This document shows positions 23,084 to 30,715 of a DNA stretch of 31,058 nucleotides, piece by piece; within the stretch, counting starts at the first letter, position 1; each line of letters starts with the position of its first letter. A program made the position numbers and the translations under genes. The notes beneath the pieces were generated by a model that had not been told where the DNA came from, ran no database searches, and saw only the letters and a program-made list of their open reading frames with translations. Source of the stretch: an uncultured Eubacteriales bacterium (GTDB lineage: Bacteria; Bacillota; Clostridia; Oscillospirales; Oscillospiraceae); the NCBI GenBank assembly GCA_900547315.1, contig URGI01000015.1, forward strand, positions 1 through 31,058, in the 5' to 3' direction.

Positions 23084-23107
23084 AAATGCATGCATTTCAA
23101 TGTTGAA
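23084..23107. promoter_or_regulatory. Palindromic sites, possible operator
   Basis: AAATGCATGCATTT is fully self-complementary. The overlapping TTCAATGTTGAA has 5-bp arms around TG. They lie about 90 bases upstream of the promoter. A regulator binding role is inferred only from the symmetry. Confidence 0.35.
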
Positions 23108-23198
23108 AATCCACAATTTCTGTGTTATTTTTGTATTCGTAATCCGTGATTGATAGCAATACTAACAAAAAGTTATACAATCACTATGAGATGTATAA

Positions 23199-23227
23199 TT
23201 GCAAATTGTGAAAATATATGCTATACT
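23199..23227 (+). promoter_or_regulatory. Promoter of the enoate-reductase-like gene
   Basis: TTGCAA (23199-23204) and TATACT (23222-23227) are separated by 17 bases in AT-rich DNA. The predicted transcript start near 23234 leaves a leader of roughly 100 bases. Confidence 0.7.
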
Positions 23228-23337
23228 AATTTTTGCAAATCGCTGATTAAGCGCAGACCCGGATCAGTAGAAAACGGCAGATGATAAATCTATATCTCAT
23301 CGCCGTATAATAAGAAGGAAAAGAAAGGAAGAACCAC

Positions 23338-25485
23338 ATGGACGAAAAGTATAATGCCCTATTTACTCCGTGGAAGATTGGCAATGTGGAAATACCTAAC
23401 CGCATCGTACAATGTTCCATGGGCGGCACCTCCCTCTTTGGTTGGCTGGAGCCTAACCACTTCGACAAGGAGGCCGCCTACTTCCTCCTCAACCGCGCGC
23501 AGGACGGCGTCGGCCTGATCCTCCCCGGTATGCAGTGCGTTCGCGATACCATGGGTATCCCCGGCCGCAAGTGGCTCTGGCAGAACGACCGCATGTTCAA
23601 AGAACTCAAGCCCTACATGGAAGAGTTCCACAAGACCGGCTCCAAGCTCTTTATTCAGCTCGCCGCAGGCTTCGGCCGCTCCATGGCTATCAACGGCTGG
23701 ATGAGCTATCTGGCGAAACACGACTTCCTCAACAAGCTCGCTTCCCCCATCGTTGACGTTCAGTACTCCTGCGCGTCCGCTTCCGCTACCCCCAACCGCT
23801 GGAACGAGGAGCTCAAGTCCCGTCCCATGACCCGCGCCGAGATCAAGGAAATGGTCGAAGCGTTCGGTAAGACCGCGAAGAAGCTGCGCGATGCCGGCGT
23901 CGACGGCGTTGAGATCCACGCTGTCCATGAAGGCTACCTGCTTGACCAGTTCACCATGAAGAACTGGAACTTCCGTACCGACGAGTACGGCGGATCCTTC
24001 GAGAACCGTTTCCGCTTCCCCGTCGAGATCGTCAAGTGCATCCACGAGTATGCCGGCGACGACTTCCCCGTCTCCCTGCGTTACTCCGTCGTCTCCAAGA
24101 CCAAGGGCTGGGGCAAGGGCGCAATGCCTTACGAGGAGGACTTCGAGGAGTTCGGCCGCGACATGGAAGAGTCCGAGAAGGCTGTCAAGTACCTCGAAGA
24201 GGCCGGCTACGCAATGTTCAACTGCGACAACGGCACCTACGACGCATGGTACTGGGCACATCCGCCTCAGTACATGCCCGACAACTGCAACCTGAAGTAT
24301 GTTGAGCACATCAAGAACTTCACCAACGCTCCCGTCGTCTGCGCAGGCCGTATGGATCCTGTCAAGGCTGCCGAGGAGATCGCCGCTGGCCGTCTGGATG
24401 CAGTTGCTATCGCACGTCAGAATCTTGTTGACCACGAGTGGGTACATAAGATAAAAGAAGGACGTCAGGACGAGATCAAGCCCTGCATCCGCTGCCACAA
24501 CGGCTGCTTCAACTTCGCAAAGTACAAGGGAACTCCCAACCTCCAGAACACCATGGACTCCCTGCACCTCGGCCGCTGCGCCCTCAACCCCACCACCATG
24601 CAGCACAAGAGATACTACATCGCTCCCACCAAGAAGGCGAAGAGAGTCGCTATCATCGGCGGCGGTATCGGCGGTATGGAATGCGCGCTCGTCCTCAAGC
24701 AGCAGGGCAACATCCCTGTCCTCTTCGAGAAGACCAATGAGCTGGGCGGTCTGTTCCTGACTGCTTCCGCCATGACCTTTAAAGAGAACGACAAGGAACT
24801 CATCACCTGGTACAAGCGTGAGATTGAGAAGGCTGGCATCGAGGTTCATATGAACACTGAGGTCAACGACCTGAACACTCTCCGTGGCTTCGACGATATC
24901 ATCGTCGCCACCGGTTCTACGCCCAGAATGATGCCCCAGATCAAGGGCTTCGAGAAGACCCTCACCTTTACCGACGTTCTCAAGGACAAGAAGGATGTCG
25001 GCGACAAGGTTCTCTTCATCGGCGGCGGCCAGTCCTCCTGCGAGGCGGCTTACGATATGCTGCTGAACTTCGGCAAGCACCCGATCATCGTCGAGTACGC
25101 CGGCGACCTTATCGCGGCTCAGGCTACTTGCCTTGCCAACACCTCCTTCCTGCGTGACGCTATGGAGTACCACAAGGTTCCCGTTTACCTGCACTCCACC
25201 GTTACCGAGATCACCGACAAGGGCTGCACCGTCAAGAACGTTCAGACCGGCGAGACCTTCTTCGTCGAGTGCGACAGCGTCGTAAACGGCATCGGCTTCG
25301 TTCCCACTCCTGTCGGCGGCAAGACTGCCTCCAAGAAGGTCAAGGGCAAGGAAACCATCTACCGTGTCGGCGACTGCGTCGCGATCGGCAACCTGCGTAC
25401 CGTTATCTGGCGCGCATGGGACGTCTGCATGGCCATCAACGGCAACAACCAGGGCATCGAGAAGATCGTCGACATGATCATCTGA
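23338..25485 (+). CDS. 2-enoate reductase / 2,4-dienoyl-CoA reductase-type FMN, Fe-S, FAD oxidoreductase
   Basis: The 715-residue enzyme has the three-part layout of 2,4-dienoyl-CoA reductase, clostridial 2-enoate reductase (FldZ type) and BaiCD/BaiH. An old-yellow-enzyme FMN barrel (about 1-375) has VEIHAVHEGYLLDQF (191-205) and YGGSFENRFRF (217-227). A [4Fe-4S] site uses C383, C386, C390 and C414; the 23-residue gap before the last Cys is longer than in E. coli FadH. A C-terminal FAD/NAD(P) module has GGGIGGMECA near 441 and GGGQSSCE at 562-569. It reduces activated C=C bonds in the cytosol, using NAD(P)H. A single-gene unit with its own promoter and strong terminator, and codon choice more biased than in neighbours, indicates high expression. 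The substrate is not identifiable; aryl-enoates, unsaturated fatty acids and bile-acid intermediates are all known for the family. Confidence 0.9.
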   Translation: MDEKYNALFTPWKIGNVEIPNRIVQCSMGGTSLFGWLEPNHFDKEAAYFLLNRAQDGVGLILPGMQCVRDTMGIPGRKWLWQNDRMFKELKPYMEEFHKTGSKLFIQLAAGFGRSMAINGWMSYLAKHDFLNKLASPIVDVQYSCASASATPNRWNEELKSRPMTRAEIKEMVEAFGKTAKKLRDAGVDGVEIHAVHEGYLLDQFTMKNWNFRTDEYGGSFENRFRFPVEIVKCIHEYAGDDFPVSLRYSVVSKTKGWGKGAMPYEEDFEEFGRDMEESEKAVKYLEEAGYAMFNCDNGTYDAWYWAHPPQYMPDNCNLKYVEHIKNFTNAPVVCAGRMDPVKAAEEIAAGRLDAVAIARQNLVDHEWVHKIKEGRQDEIKPCIRCHNGCFNFAKYKGTPNLQNTMDSLHLGRCALNPTTMQHKRYYIAPTKKAKRVAIIGGGIGGMECALVLKQQGNIPVLFEKTNELGGLFLTASAMTFKENDKELITWYKREIEKAGIEVHMNTEVNDLNTLRGFDDIIVATGSTPRMMPQIKGFEKTLTFTDVLKDKKDVGDKVLFIGGGQSSCEAAYDMLLNFGKHPIIVEYAGDLIAAQATCLANTSFLRDAMEYHKVPVYLHSTVTEITDKGCTVKNVQTGETFFVECDSVVNGIGFVPTPVGGKTASKKVKGKETIYRVGDCVAIGNLRTVIWRAWDVCMAINGNNQGIEKIVDMII

Positions 25486-25518
25486 TCCCACGGCAGACGC
25501 GAAAGTATAAAATAAGAG

Positions 25519-25552
25519 ACCTCCGCATGGCTTCGCCATGCGGAGGTTTTTT
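25519..25552 (+). terminator. Strong terminator after the enoate-reductase-like gene
   Basis: A perfect 13-bp stem, ACCTCCGCATGGC (25519-25531) with GCCATGCGGAGGT (25535-25547), has a 3-base loop and is followed by TTTTT. It lies 33 bases after the stop codon. Confidence 0.9.
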
Positions 25553-25657
25553 CGTGGGGGGGGGTCAAGGCTGGGTGGTATCGTGAAGACACCCCAATTT
25601 AGCATTAACCTGGTATGCAGCCGAGTGGAGTACTTTATTCTGTGATTTGCCGCGTTT

Positions 25658-26150
25658 TCAGGCATTCATATCTACAAGAACCTTCATGGCATCGTGGCTT
25701 GCCTGACGGTCAAATGCATACGGTGTCCTTTCGAGCGGCACGATCTCGTCGATAAGCGGCCTAGTTTTGAGACTGCCGTCGAGCATGCCGGCGAGTGCTT
25801 TGGAAATATCGCAACCGCTGCTATTTGTTATAAACAGATCCTTATACGATATGTAGGTGATGTTTACAGGAGAAAGAACTGAACTATCAGCTATCTCGCA
25901 AACCGTTCCGCCACTCCTGACTATCTTTAGCGCCATATTCAAACTTCCGGGGTATCCTGCACAGTCAGCTACCACACGTGCGGATGTTGCATTGCAACCC
26001 TTTATCCAGCCTGGCTCACCAATGAGTTTTGCTATCTGCTCGTAGCAGTTACCAAGTGAATTGTCGATGACATAATCTGCCCCGCACTGCTTAGCAATAG
26101 TTTGGCTTCATCCGCCGTTCCTCCTTTGATATTCTGCAACCATTATATCG
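25658..26150 (-). pseudogene. Zinc-type alcohol/polyol dehydrogenase remnant
   Basis: The minus-strand frame ending at 25658 encodes the C-terminal half of a medium-chain zinc dehydrogenase. KQCGADYVIDNS (about 26057-26092) is the usual nucleotide-binding continuation, followed by VVADCAGYPGSLNMALKIVR and a tail with PLIDEIVPLERTPYAFDRQ. Reading upstream, this frame meets a stop at 26108-26110. The expected preceding segment (GGTADEAKLLL) is in another frame at about 26095-26124, which indicates a frameshift. No catalytic zinc domain is found beyond about 26150. The gene is therefore truncated and shifted; a 105-residue GTG-started product from 25975 is formally possible but unlikely to work. 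Confidence 0.75.
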
Positions 26151-26182
26151 AAGAAGGCTGCCTGAATCGAATGTGTGGGTAT

Positions 26183-26227
26183 AAAAAATCACCGAGAAAA
26201 GTCTGTAATAGACCAATCTCGGTGATT
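26183..26227 (-). terminator. Terminator-like hairpin in the decayed region
   Basis: AATCACCGAGA (26187-26197) pairs with TCTCGGTGATT (26217-26227). On the minus strand the stem runs into a T-rich stretch (GATTTTTTATAC), as in a factor-independent terminator, so it would end any transcript coming from the HD-domain remnant. Confidence 0.6.
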
Positions 26228-26519
26228 CTCTGTTTGCCCTTGCTACGCCTGATAACTTTGTTTGAATATTACTTCGTTATCAGCCCACAGCAAACGAGCT
26301 GTCGGTTTTTGAGCAGAGCGTACTTAGCTCCGACGTGCGTTAGGACACCAGTAATCATACAATTCGGCGTTTCTTACCTCCAAATGGGGGTGGGTGCAAG
26401 GTGTGCGCAGATTATGTAAACCACTTGCGCCCATCTTTTTTGCCGAATACATCCAGTTGGACGTTGTGCTCCAGATTTGGTCTTGATAAAATTACGCTGG
26501 TAAAGCGGTTGCAATGTCG
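26228..26519. other. No recognisable gene
   Basis: No convincing coding region is seen in these 292 bases. A 29-codon minus-strand frame has a GGAGGT too far from its ATG to be supported. The stretch sits between two gene remnants and probably also represents decayed DNA. Confidence 0.4.
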
Positions 26520-26810
26520 TCAGTTTTCTGAAAGGAGTTTGATAGCCGCTTTATACTTTTCGACACGGTTCAGCGCCGCTTCATTTATTTCATCCAACCT
26601 AGTTAGGTCGCTGTTATGGCTTAAATCCGCAAGCTTTACGGTTTTTGCAATAGCGTTCCCCTTTATTTTAGCCACATAATCTATGTATGGAACATTCTTG
26701 TCGTGTGTCATCAATTCGAGTGCGCCAAGAACATCTTCATCAAAACCCAGGTTCCGCAAATCCTGAAGCGTATAAGATGTGTCCTCTATACAGATAAGAC
26801 ATTCCTCTGC
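26520..26810 (-). pseudogene. HD-domain phosphohydrolase remnant
   Basis: The open frame encodes about 96 residues. It reads EDTSYTLQDLRNLGF, then LMTHDKNVPYIDYVAKIKGN and AKTVKLADLSHNSDLTRLD. This is the second half of HD-domain hydrolases related to the (p)ppGpp hydrolase domain of RelA/SpoT. The metal-binding HDxxEDT motif is damaged: the residues before EDT read LICI instead of HDVV-like. Two stop codons (26811-26816) lie immediately upstream, and no N-terminal half is found. A TTG-started 79-residue product from 26759 is possible but would lack the first metal ligands. Confidence 0.7.
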
Positions 26811-26946
26811 TCATTACAGAATTCACATGACGAAAATGATACCGCCGGCAACAACTGTCCAAAACCCCATGGAGCGAGCGCGAGAGGGGAGGGTATGCCG
26901 CGATACAATGATAAATCATCCTTTCCGCGTGGAACGGATATCATTG

Positions 26947-26994
26947 AAGGCGCTGCCTCTCAACAGCCTTTCTGCTGTTTTGAGACAACGCCTT
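26947..26994 (-). terminator. Long imperfect hairpin after the dehydratase operon
   Basis: Arms of 21 bases (26947-26967 and 26974-26994) pair at 17 positions around a 6-base loop. It begins ten bases beyond the stop of the 51-residue membrane protein gene on the minus strand. No run of T follows, so it may stabilise the 3' end rather than terminate by itself. Confidence 0.4.
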
Positions 26995-27003
26995 TGACTC
27001 ATA

Positions 27004-27159
27004 TCAGATTTTTTCTTCCACGGTTTTGCTGTCGTGGTATTTGATGAGCGCGTCGTACAGCTTCTCAATGAGCTTCATGTCCGCATTGGTCATATAGGCA
27101 AGAAACAGCAGACCGAAAAGGGCTGCAGCCACAATCAGAACAATCCAGTACCAGGCCAT
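27004..27159 (-). CDS. 51-residue single-span membrane protein in the dehydratase operon
   Basis: This short gene starts with ATG at 27159, preceded by AGGAGGATAAAAA, one of the best ribosome sites in the window, and begins 13 bases after the stop of the large dehydratase subunit. The product MAWYWIVLIVAAALFGLLFL... has one transmembrane helix (about residues 3-22). A short amphipathic, charged cytosolic tail follows (NADMKLIEKLYDALIKYHDSK, then TVEEKI). There is no lipobox or cleavage site, so it should stay anchored with the tail inside. I do not recognise a family. Being co-transcribed with the two enzyme subunits, it may anchor or regulate the complex at the membrane, or be a small transporter accessory; this is inference. 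Confidence 0.75.
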   Translation of the reverse strand: MAWYWIVLIVAAALFGLLFLAYMTNADMKLIEKLYDALIKYHDSKTVEEKI

Positions 27160-27172
27160 TTTTTATCCTCCT

Positions 27173-28741
27173 TTACCAGCTTAGTGCGTCTTCGTAATCC
27201 AACAGCGTTGGATCCAGCGGCTCTTCCCGCAAGACGGTGATCATGTATTGGTTGAAGGCTTCCCGCATCTCGCGGCGGGAAACGGTGCGGGGGTCCATAA
27301 CATCGTGGGGAACCCAGATGAGGTGAATGCCCCGCTCCCGCGCCTGATCCTCAAACAGGCCGTGCAGACCGCCCACGTTCTTGCAGGATACATGGTCGTA
27401 CATGATGACGATGTTCACATTGAACTTTTCGCACATCTTCCAGCACTCATCCAGCAGATTCACATAGCCGCCATTGGTGTGGGAACGCATCATCATTTTT
27501 TCGTAGCAGCGAACCAGATCCGCAAGGGCCTGTTCCTTGTCACCAATGGTGATGGGCAGATAGCTGAGCATGGCCTCCATATCGTTGACACAGGTGACAC
27601 CCCAGCAGTGCTGTGTCCAATAGGTGAAATTGGTGTAATAATGGGCGGGGCAGGCCCAGACAATGCAGCGGTATTTGGGCTTGTTGGCATCTGCCGCCTT
27701 GTCCTGCTCATAGCCTTTCAGCATCATCTTTGTGACCTTGCGGTCGGTCTTGAGCATGAACTCATCCATACAGGCGGCGGCCATGAACTCATATTCCCGC
27801 TGAAGAGCCAGAGCGGCGCCGCAGACCTGGGGATAATCGGTGCAGTTCACATCCCACTTTTCAATCATGCAGTGGGAGCTCTCGTTGTACATTTCGGCAT
27901 TTTTCCAGAAAGCGTCCCAGTCCCACTTGACATTGAACTGCTGCTCCAGAAAGGCGATGCCTTTTTTCAGATTCTTCACCGCATAGGTCTGCACTTCCGG
28001 CTCATTCACCCGCTGTGGCGGGGTGATCTGGAAGGAGGGCAGGTCTTTGAAGTGGCGTGTAATGATGTTGGTCTGGGAAATGGCGCCGTCGCAGGGCATG
28101 GAGCTGGTGAAGTAGCACTTGCCTACGCGGGGATAGTCGTCCACAACGGCGCAGCCGCTTTCTGCAGCCGGTTCCGGGCAGACATCGGCGGGCAGACCCA
28201 GATGCTCCATGGCGTCGATGTAGTACATGCTGGCGTTCTGATCCACCTCTGAGGGCAGACCGATGGCAAACATGGCAATGTCGATCCACTTGACCGTGGG
28301 AAAGCCCATCATGATCAAATGGGGGGTCATCTCGTCGAACATTACGGTGTTCTCCCGCAGCCTTGCGGCCCGCTTGCTGTGGGGGCGCAGGTTCTCGTCC
28401 CGGACGATTATGTCTCGCACACCGAGAACCGAGTTGTGCAGAACCGAGAAGAACTGGTTGTGGGCATAGCGCAGCTCCTTGCCGCGCAGACCCATGGTGT
28501 GCCGGTCCACCATGTGTGCGGCGGTGAGATAGGACACCATCCAACGGTAGCGCATCATGGCTTTTACCATGAGGATGGGGTGACAGCCCAGCTTTACGGC
28601 CATGAAGCCGTAGAGATAGAGCCAGCGGAAAAAGTCGTAAAAGGTGTCCCGGAAGCCGCGCCATTCGCGGGCGCGGAAAGCACGGTGATTGGCGTCGTAG
28701 AACCGGCCCAATCCCTTGCCGGTTTTGGGGTCATACGCCAT
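27173..28741 (-). CDS. 2-hydroxyacyl-CoA dehydratase family, large subunit
   Basis: The 522-residue protein belongs to the family of 2-hydroxyglutaryl-CoA dehydratase and benzoyl-CoA reductase subunits (PF06050), [4Fe-4S] enzymes of ketyl-radical chemistry in strict anaerobes. A basic, aromatic-rich N-terminal extension (about 1-110) precedes the family core. Likely cluster or active-site cysteines are C217 in SSMPCDGAISQTN and C453 in YDHVSCKNVGG, followed by the typical HLIWVPHDVMDPRTVSRREMREAF near residue 473. Additional cysteines (C364, C379, C384) lie between. It is longer than HgdA (about 480) or FldB/FldC. AAGGAGGAG lies before the ATG, inside the end of the upstream subunit gene, whose stop is one base away. 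Substrate is unknown. Confidence 0.85.
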   Translation of the reverse strand: MAYDPKTGKGLGRFYDANHRAFRAREWRGFRDTFYDFFRWLYLYGFMAVKLGCHPILMVKAMMRYRWMVSYLTAAHMVDRHTMGLRGKELRYAHNQFFSVLHNSVLGVRDIIVRDENLRPHSKRAARLRENTVMFDEMTPHLIMMGFPTVKWIDIAMFAIGLPSEVDQNASMYYIDAMEHLGLPADVCPEPAAESGCAVVDDYPRVGKCYFTSSMPCDGAISQTNIITRHFKDLPSFQITPPQRVNEPEVQTYAVKNLKKGIAFLEQQFNVKWDWDAFWKNAEMYNESSHCMIEKWDVNCTDYPQVCGAALALQREYEFMAAACMDEFMLKTDRKVTKMMLKGYEQDKAADANKPKYRCIVWACPAHYYTNFTYWTQHCWGVTCVNDMEAMLSYLPITIGDKEQALADLVRCYEKMMMRSHTNGGYVNLLDECWKMCEKFNVNIVIMYDHVSCKNVGGLHGLFEDQARERGIHLIWVPHDVMDPRTVSRREMREAFNQYMITVLREEPLDPTLLDYEDALSW

Positions 28742-28742
28742 G

Positions 28743-29948
28743 TTATTTCTCCTCCTTTCGGGCTGCGCGAAGTTTCTTCATCTCAATACTCTCCACAAAA
28801 GCCTGCACTCTGGTGCGAAGCTGGCCGCTCTGTCCCACGATATAGGGTCTGTCGATGGAGAGAACCTGAATCCCGTAATCTCTGGGCATGATCTGGTTGG
28901 CAATGACCCGCTCATAGGACCAGTAGGTGCAGAACTTCATCTGCTCATAAATGGCGCCGTCCGCCCTGAAATCCCTGACGAGCTGAGCCACATGGTCATT
29001 GCGGTATTTGACCCTGTGCAGAGCGCTCTGGCGGGGGCACTCAGTGTTTTGCAGGTACCAGCGGCAGACCTGAGTCAGGGCGTCCTCCTGCTCGGAAAGC
29101 GCAATCTCCTGCCGGCCGGGAAAGCTGCCGTAGCAGAAGCGATCCGCCACCACCAGAGCGCCGCAGCTCTCGATCAGCCTGATCAGATTGGGATCATCGA
29201 TTTCGGAACCGACCACTGCCACCCGAACCCGGTAATTCTTCTCGGCGTCAACCTGACGAACCCGGATCTCCTCCAGCGTCTCCCGCAGCAGGGGCAGAAT
29301 CAGCCGCTTGGGACAGGTATAGCTCACCAGAACCAGAACAGCGAACTCATATCCGGTTATGGGCGGAAGGTCCAGCTTGCGCAGCTCCCCGATCTCCGTG
29401 AGGATGCGGCAGACCTCGTTGTGCTCCCGGACTGCCGCGCGGATGGCGGCGTCCGAGGTGTCCACTCCGTAGTTTTCCCGCAGAGGCTTCAGTATCTTTC
29501 GGGAGAGCTGCTCACGGATATGCTCAACGCAGTCCTCATCGTCAGAGTAGGGGATGTCCAGATTGCAGTAGAAGAACTTCTTCTTGTCCTCTCCCTGCAT
29601 ATGCATGATCTCCATGTTCTCAACGGCGCGGTTGTTGGCTTCGCAGACGTCAACGCCGGCCATGGCGTGGAGAAAGCCGTAGTTGCCCTCCAACGCCCTC
29701 TCCAGAAGCGCCCTTGAAAATTCACAGCTATTGTTTGCCATGTAATAGGTGGCTAACTCCATGGAGTTGGTGTGCGGGGCACGGAGCCGGACCGAGAAAC
29801 AGTTCCCCAGGTTCAGCAGTACCTCCGGCGCATGGAAACAGGTGTAACCGATGGCAAGGTCCCCCTCCGCCTCCGCTTTCCTCACTAACTCGTTGTTTGC
29901 GTCTTCCAGAAGATTCTCGAAGTAGATCAAATGCTTCAGTTCTTTCAT
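28743..29948 (-). CDS. 2-hydroxyacyl-CoA dehydratase family, small subunit
   Basis: The 401-residue protein is a second PF06050-type subunit (HgdB/BcrC/D-component-like). Family features are GYTCFHAPEVLLNLG near residue 34, NNSCEFSRALLER (C75), GVDVCEANNRAVENM (C102) and GAIYEQMKFCTYWSYE (C340). The last three cysteines are at the positions expected for [4Fe-4S] ligands. The C-terminal IQVLSIDRPYIVGQSGQLRTRVQAFVE matches the usual ending with its conserved Arg. It is the first enzyme gene of the operon, separated by one base from the large subunit. Upstream lies a palindromic operator shared with the tetR promoter. No activator ATPase (HgdC/FldI-like) and no CoA-transferase are encoded in the window. 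An R-2-hydroxyacyl-CoA dehydration or an aryl-CoA reduction are both possible. Confidence 0.86.
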   Translation of the reverse strand: MKELKHLIYFENLLEDANNELVRKAEAEGDLAIGYTCFHAPEVLLNLGNCFSVRLRAPHTNSMELATYYMANNSCEFSRALLERALEGNYGFLHAMAGVDVCEANNRAVENMEIMHMQGEDKKKFFYCNLDIPYSDDEDCVEHIREQLSRKILKPLRENYGVDTSDAAIRAAVREHNEVCRILTEIGELRKLDLPPITGYEFAVLVLVSYTCPKRLILPLLRETLEEIRVRQVDAEKNYRVRVAVVGSEIDDPNLIRLIESCGALVVADRFCYGSFPGRQEIALSEQEDALTQVCRWYLQNTECPRQSALHRVKYRNDHVAQLVRDFRADGAIYEQMKFCTYWSYERVIANQIMPRDYGIQVLSIDRPYIVGQSGQLRTRVQAFVESIEMKKLRAARKEEK

Positions 29949-29982
29949 TGCCGCCCTTCTTTCTCTGTGTTATTTTTTCTCT

Positions 29983-30015
29983 CCCGCTTGTGTCAGTCAA
30001 ACTGACACAAGCGGG
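29983..30015. promoter_or_regulatory. Putative TetR operator upstream of the dehydratase genes
   Basis: This is a perfect inverted repeat with 15-base arms and a 3-base centre. Its core TGTCAGTCAAACTGACA (29991-30007) shares both 7-base arms, and differs only in the central three bases, from the site at 30716-30732 in the tetR promoter. It lies 35 to 67 bases upstream of the small-subunit start codon. No run of T follows on either strand, so an operator is more likely than a terminator. A convincing promoter box for the dehydratase genes was not found, so part of their transcription may come from the tetR promoter. Confidence 0.75.
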
Positions 30016-30021
30016 AATACG

Positions 30022-30045
30022 CAAATCCCGATGAATCGGGATTTG
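30022..30045. other. Inverted repeat after tetR
   Basis: CAAATCCCGAT (30022-30032) pairs perfectly with ATCGGGATTTG (30035-30045). It lies 13 bases past the tetR stop and just upstream of the operator. A weak terminator or attenuator between tetR and the dehydratase genes is possible; no T run follows. Confidence 0.4.
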
Positions 30046-30057
30046 AAGTGTATAAAG

Positions 30058-30693
30058 TTATTTGCCGCTCAAAGCCCTTACGAAAAGCTGGCTTAAATGG
30101 AGCATTCGGCTGTCGTAGTCCAACTCTCTGGCGCTGGGCGTGCCGCCGATGGAAAGGCGCTGCATGATTCCAAGAATTGCGTCATAGGAGTTGTAGTAAA
30201 TCTCCCGCACGTCCACATCCGGGTTGATAGAGCCGTCCGCCAGACCCTTCCGGATGGCCTTGGCCATGGGGCCGTTGGAGGCTTCAAAGGGCTCGGGGGG
30301 CTGGTTCTTAATTTCGTGGAGCTTTCCCGCACTGTGCAGCGTCAGCTCCGCATCCAGGGTGAACCTCATCCCCTTGGGATCCACCCGGTAGAGTCTGGAA
30401 TAGCAGACAAAAAGCTTTGCCGCATCCTCCAAGCCAGTCGTGCTGTCTTCGGGGCTGTCGTCCTGAAACATCCGGTCAATGCGTTCCAACACCCGGTTCC
30501 AGTACAGCAGGGAAGCAGACAAAACCAGATCCGCCTTGGTTTCAAAATACCGGAACACCGAACGCTCGGTAAGCCCGGACAGCCGGGCAATGTCTGCAAT
30601 CTTTGTTTTCTCGATTCCGTTTTCAAGAAAACAGTCCAGGGCCTTTTCCGTAACCAGCCGGATGTTTTTCTCCCGTTGTTCCTCGTGCGGCAA
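30058..30693 (-). CDS. TetR/AcrR-family transcriptional regulator
   Basis: The 211-residue repressor-type regulator has an N-terminal helix-turn-helix, KTKIADIARLSGLTERSVFRYFETKADLVLSA (about residues 29-60), preceded by the first helix EKNIRLVTEKALDCFLENG. The all-helical C-terminal ligand domain (about 65-211) resembles no specific subfamily I can name. The start is TTG 30693, with GGGAGGGA about nine bases upstream; the nearby ATG at 30710 is in another frame. It lies directly upstream of, and in the same direction as, the dehydratase genes. Two matching palindromes, one at its own promoter and one before those genes, indicate autorepression and control of the operon. The inducer is probably the dehydratase substrate or its CoA ester (inference). 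Confidence 0.92.
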   Translation of the reverse strand: MPHEEQREKNIRLVTEKALDCFLENGIEKTKIADIARLSGLTERSVFRYFETKADLVLSASLLYWNRVLERIDRMFQDDSPEDSTTGLEDAAKLFVCYSRLYRVDPKGMRFTLDAELTLHSAGKLHEIKNQPPEPFEASNGPMAKAIRKGLADGSINPDVDVREIYYNSYDAILGIMQRLSIGGTPSARELDYDSRMLHLSQLFVRALSGK

Positions 30694-30715
30694 GTAATGC
30701 TCCCTCCCATGTATC

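Larger units (their letters stand above)
23027..23337. other. AT-rich regulatory gap before the enoate-reductase-like gene
   Basis: The 311 bases contain no gene and are much richer in A and T than the flanks. They hold a perfect palindrome AAATGCATGCATTT (23084-23097) directly followed by TTCAATGTTGAA (23096-23107). A promoter follows at 23199-23227. A leader of about 100 bases has a stem-loop (23275-23305; CGGC.GATGA with TCATCGCCG) and an AAAGGAAG ribosome site. No terminator is seen for the kinase gene upstream. Confidence 0.6.

Noticed and set aside
23359..25665. Long antisense open frame across the enoate-reductase-like gene (over 760 codons)
   Set aside because: Its composition is the Val/Leu/Asp-rich pattern expected from reading the biased codons of the sense gene backwards; no ribosome site or family motif was seen.
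26288..26377. A 29-codon minus-strand frame with GGAGGT upstream
   Set aside because: The ribosome site is about 17 bases from the ATG, and the surrounding DNA is decayed.
29983..30015. The 33-base inverted repeat as a terminator for tetR
   Set aside because: No T run on either strand, and its core matches the palindrome in the tetR promoter, so an operator is the better reading.
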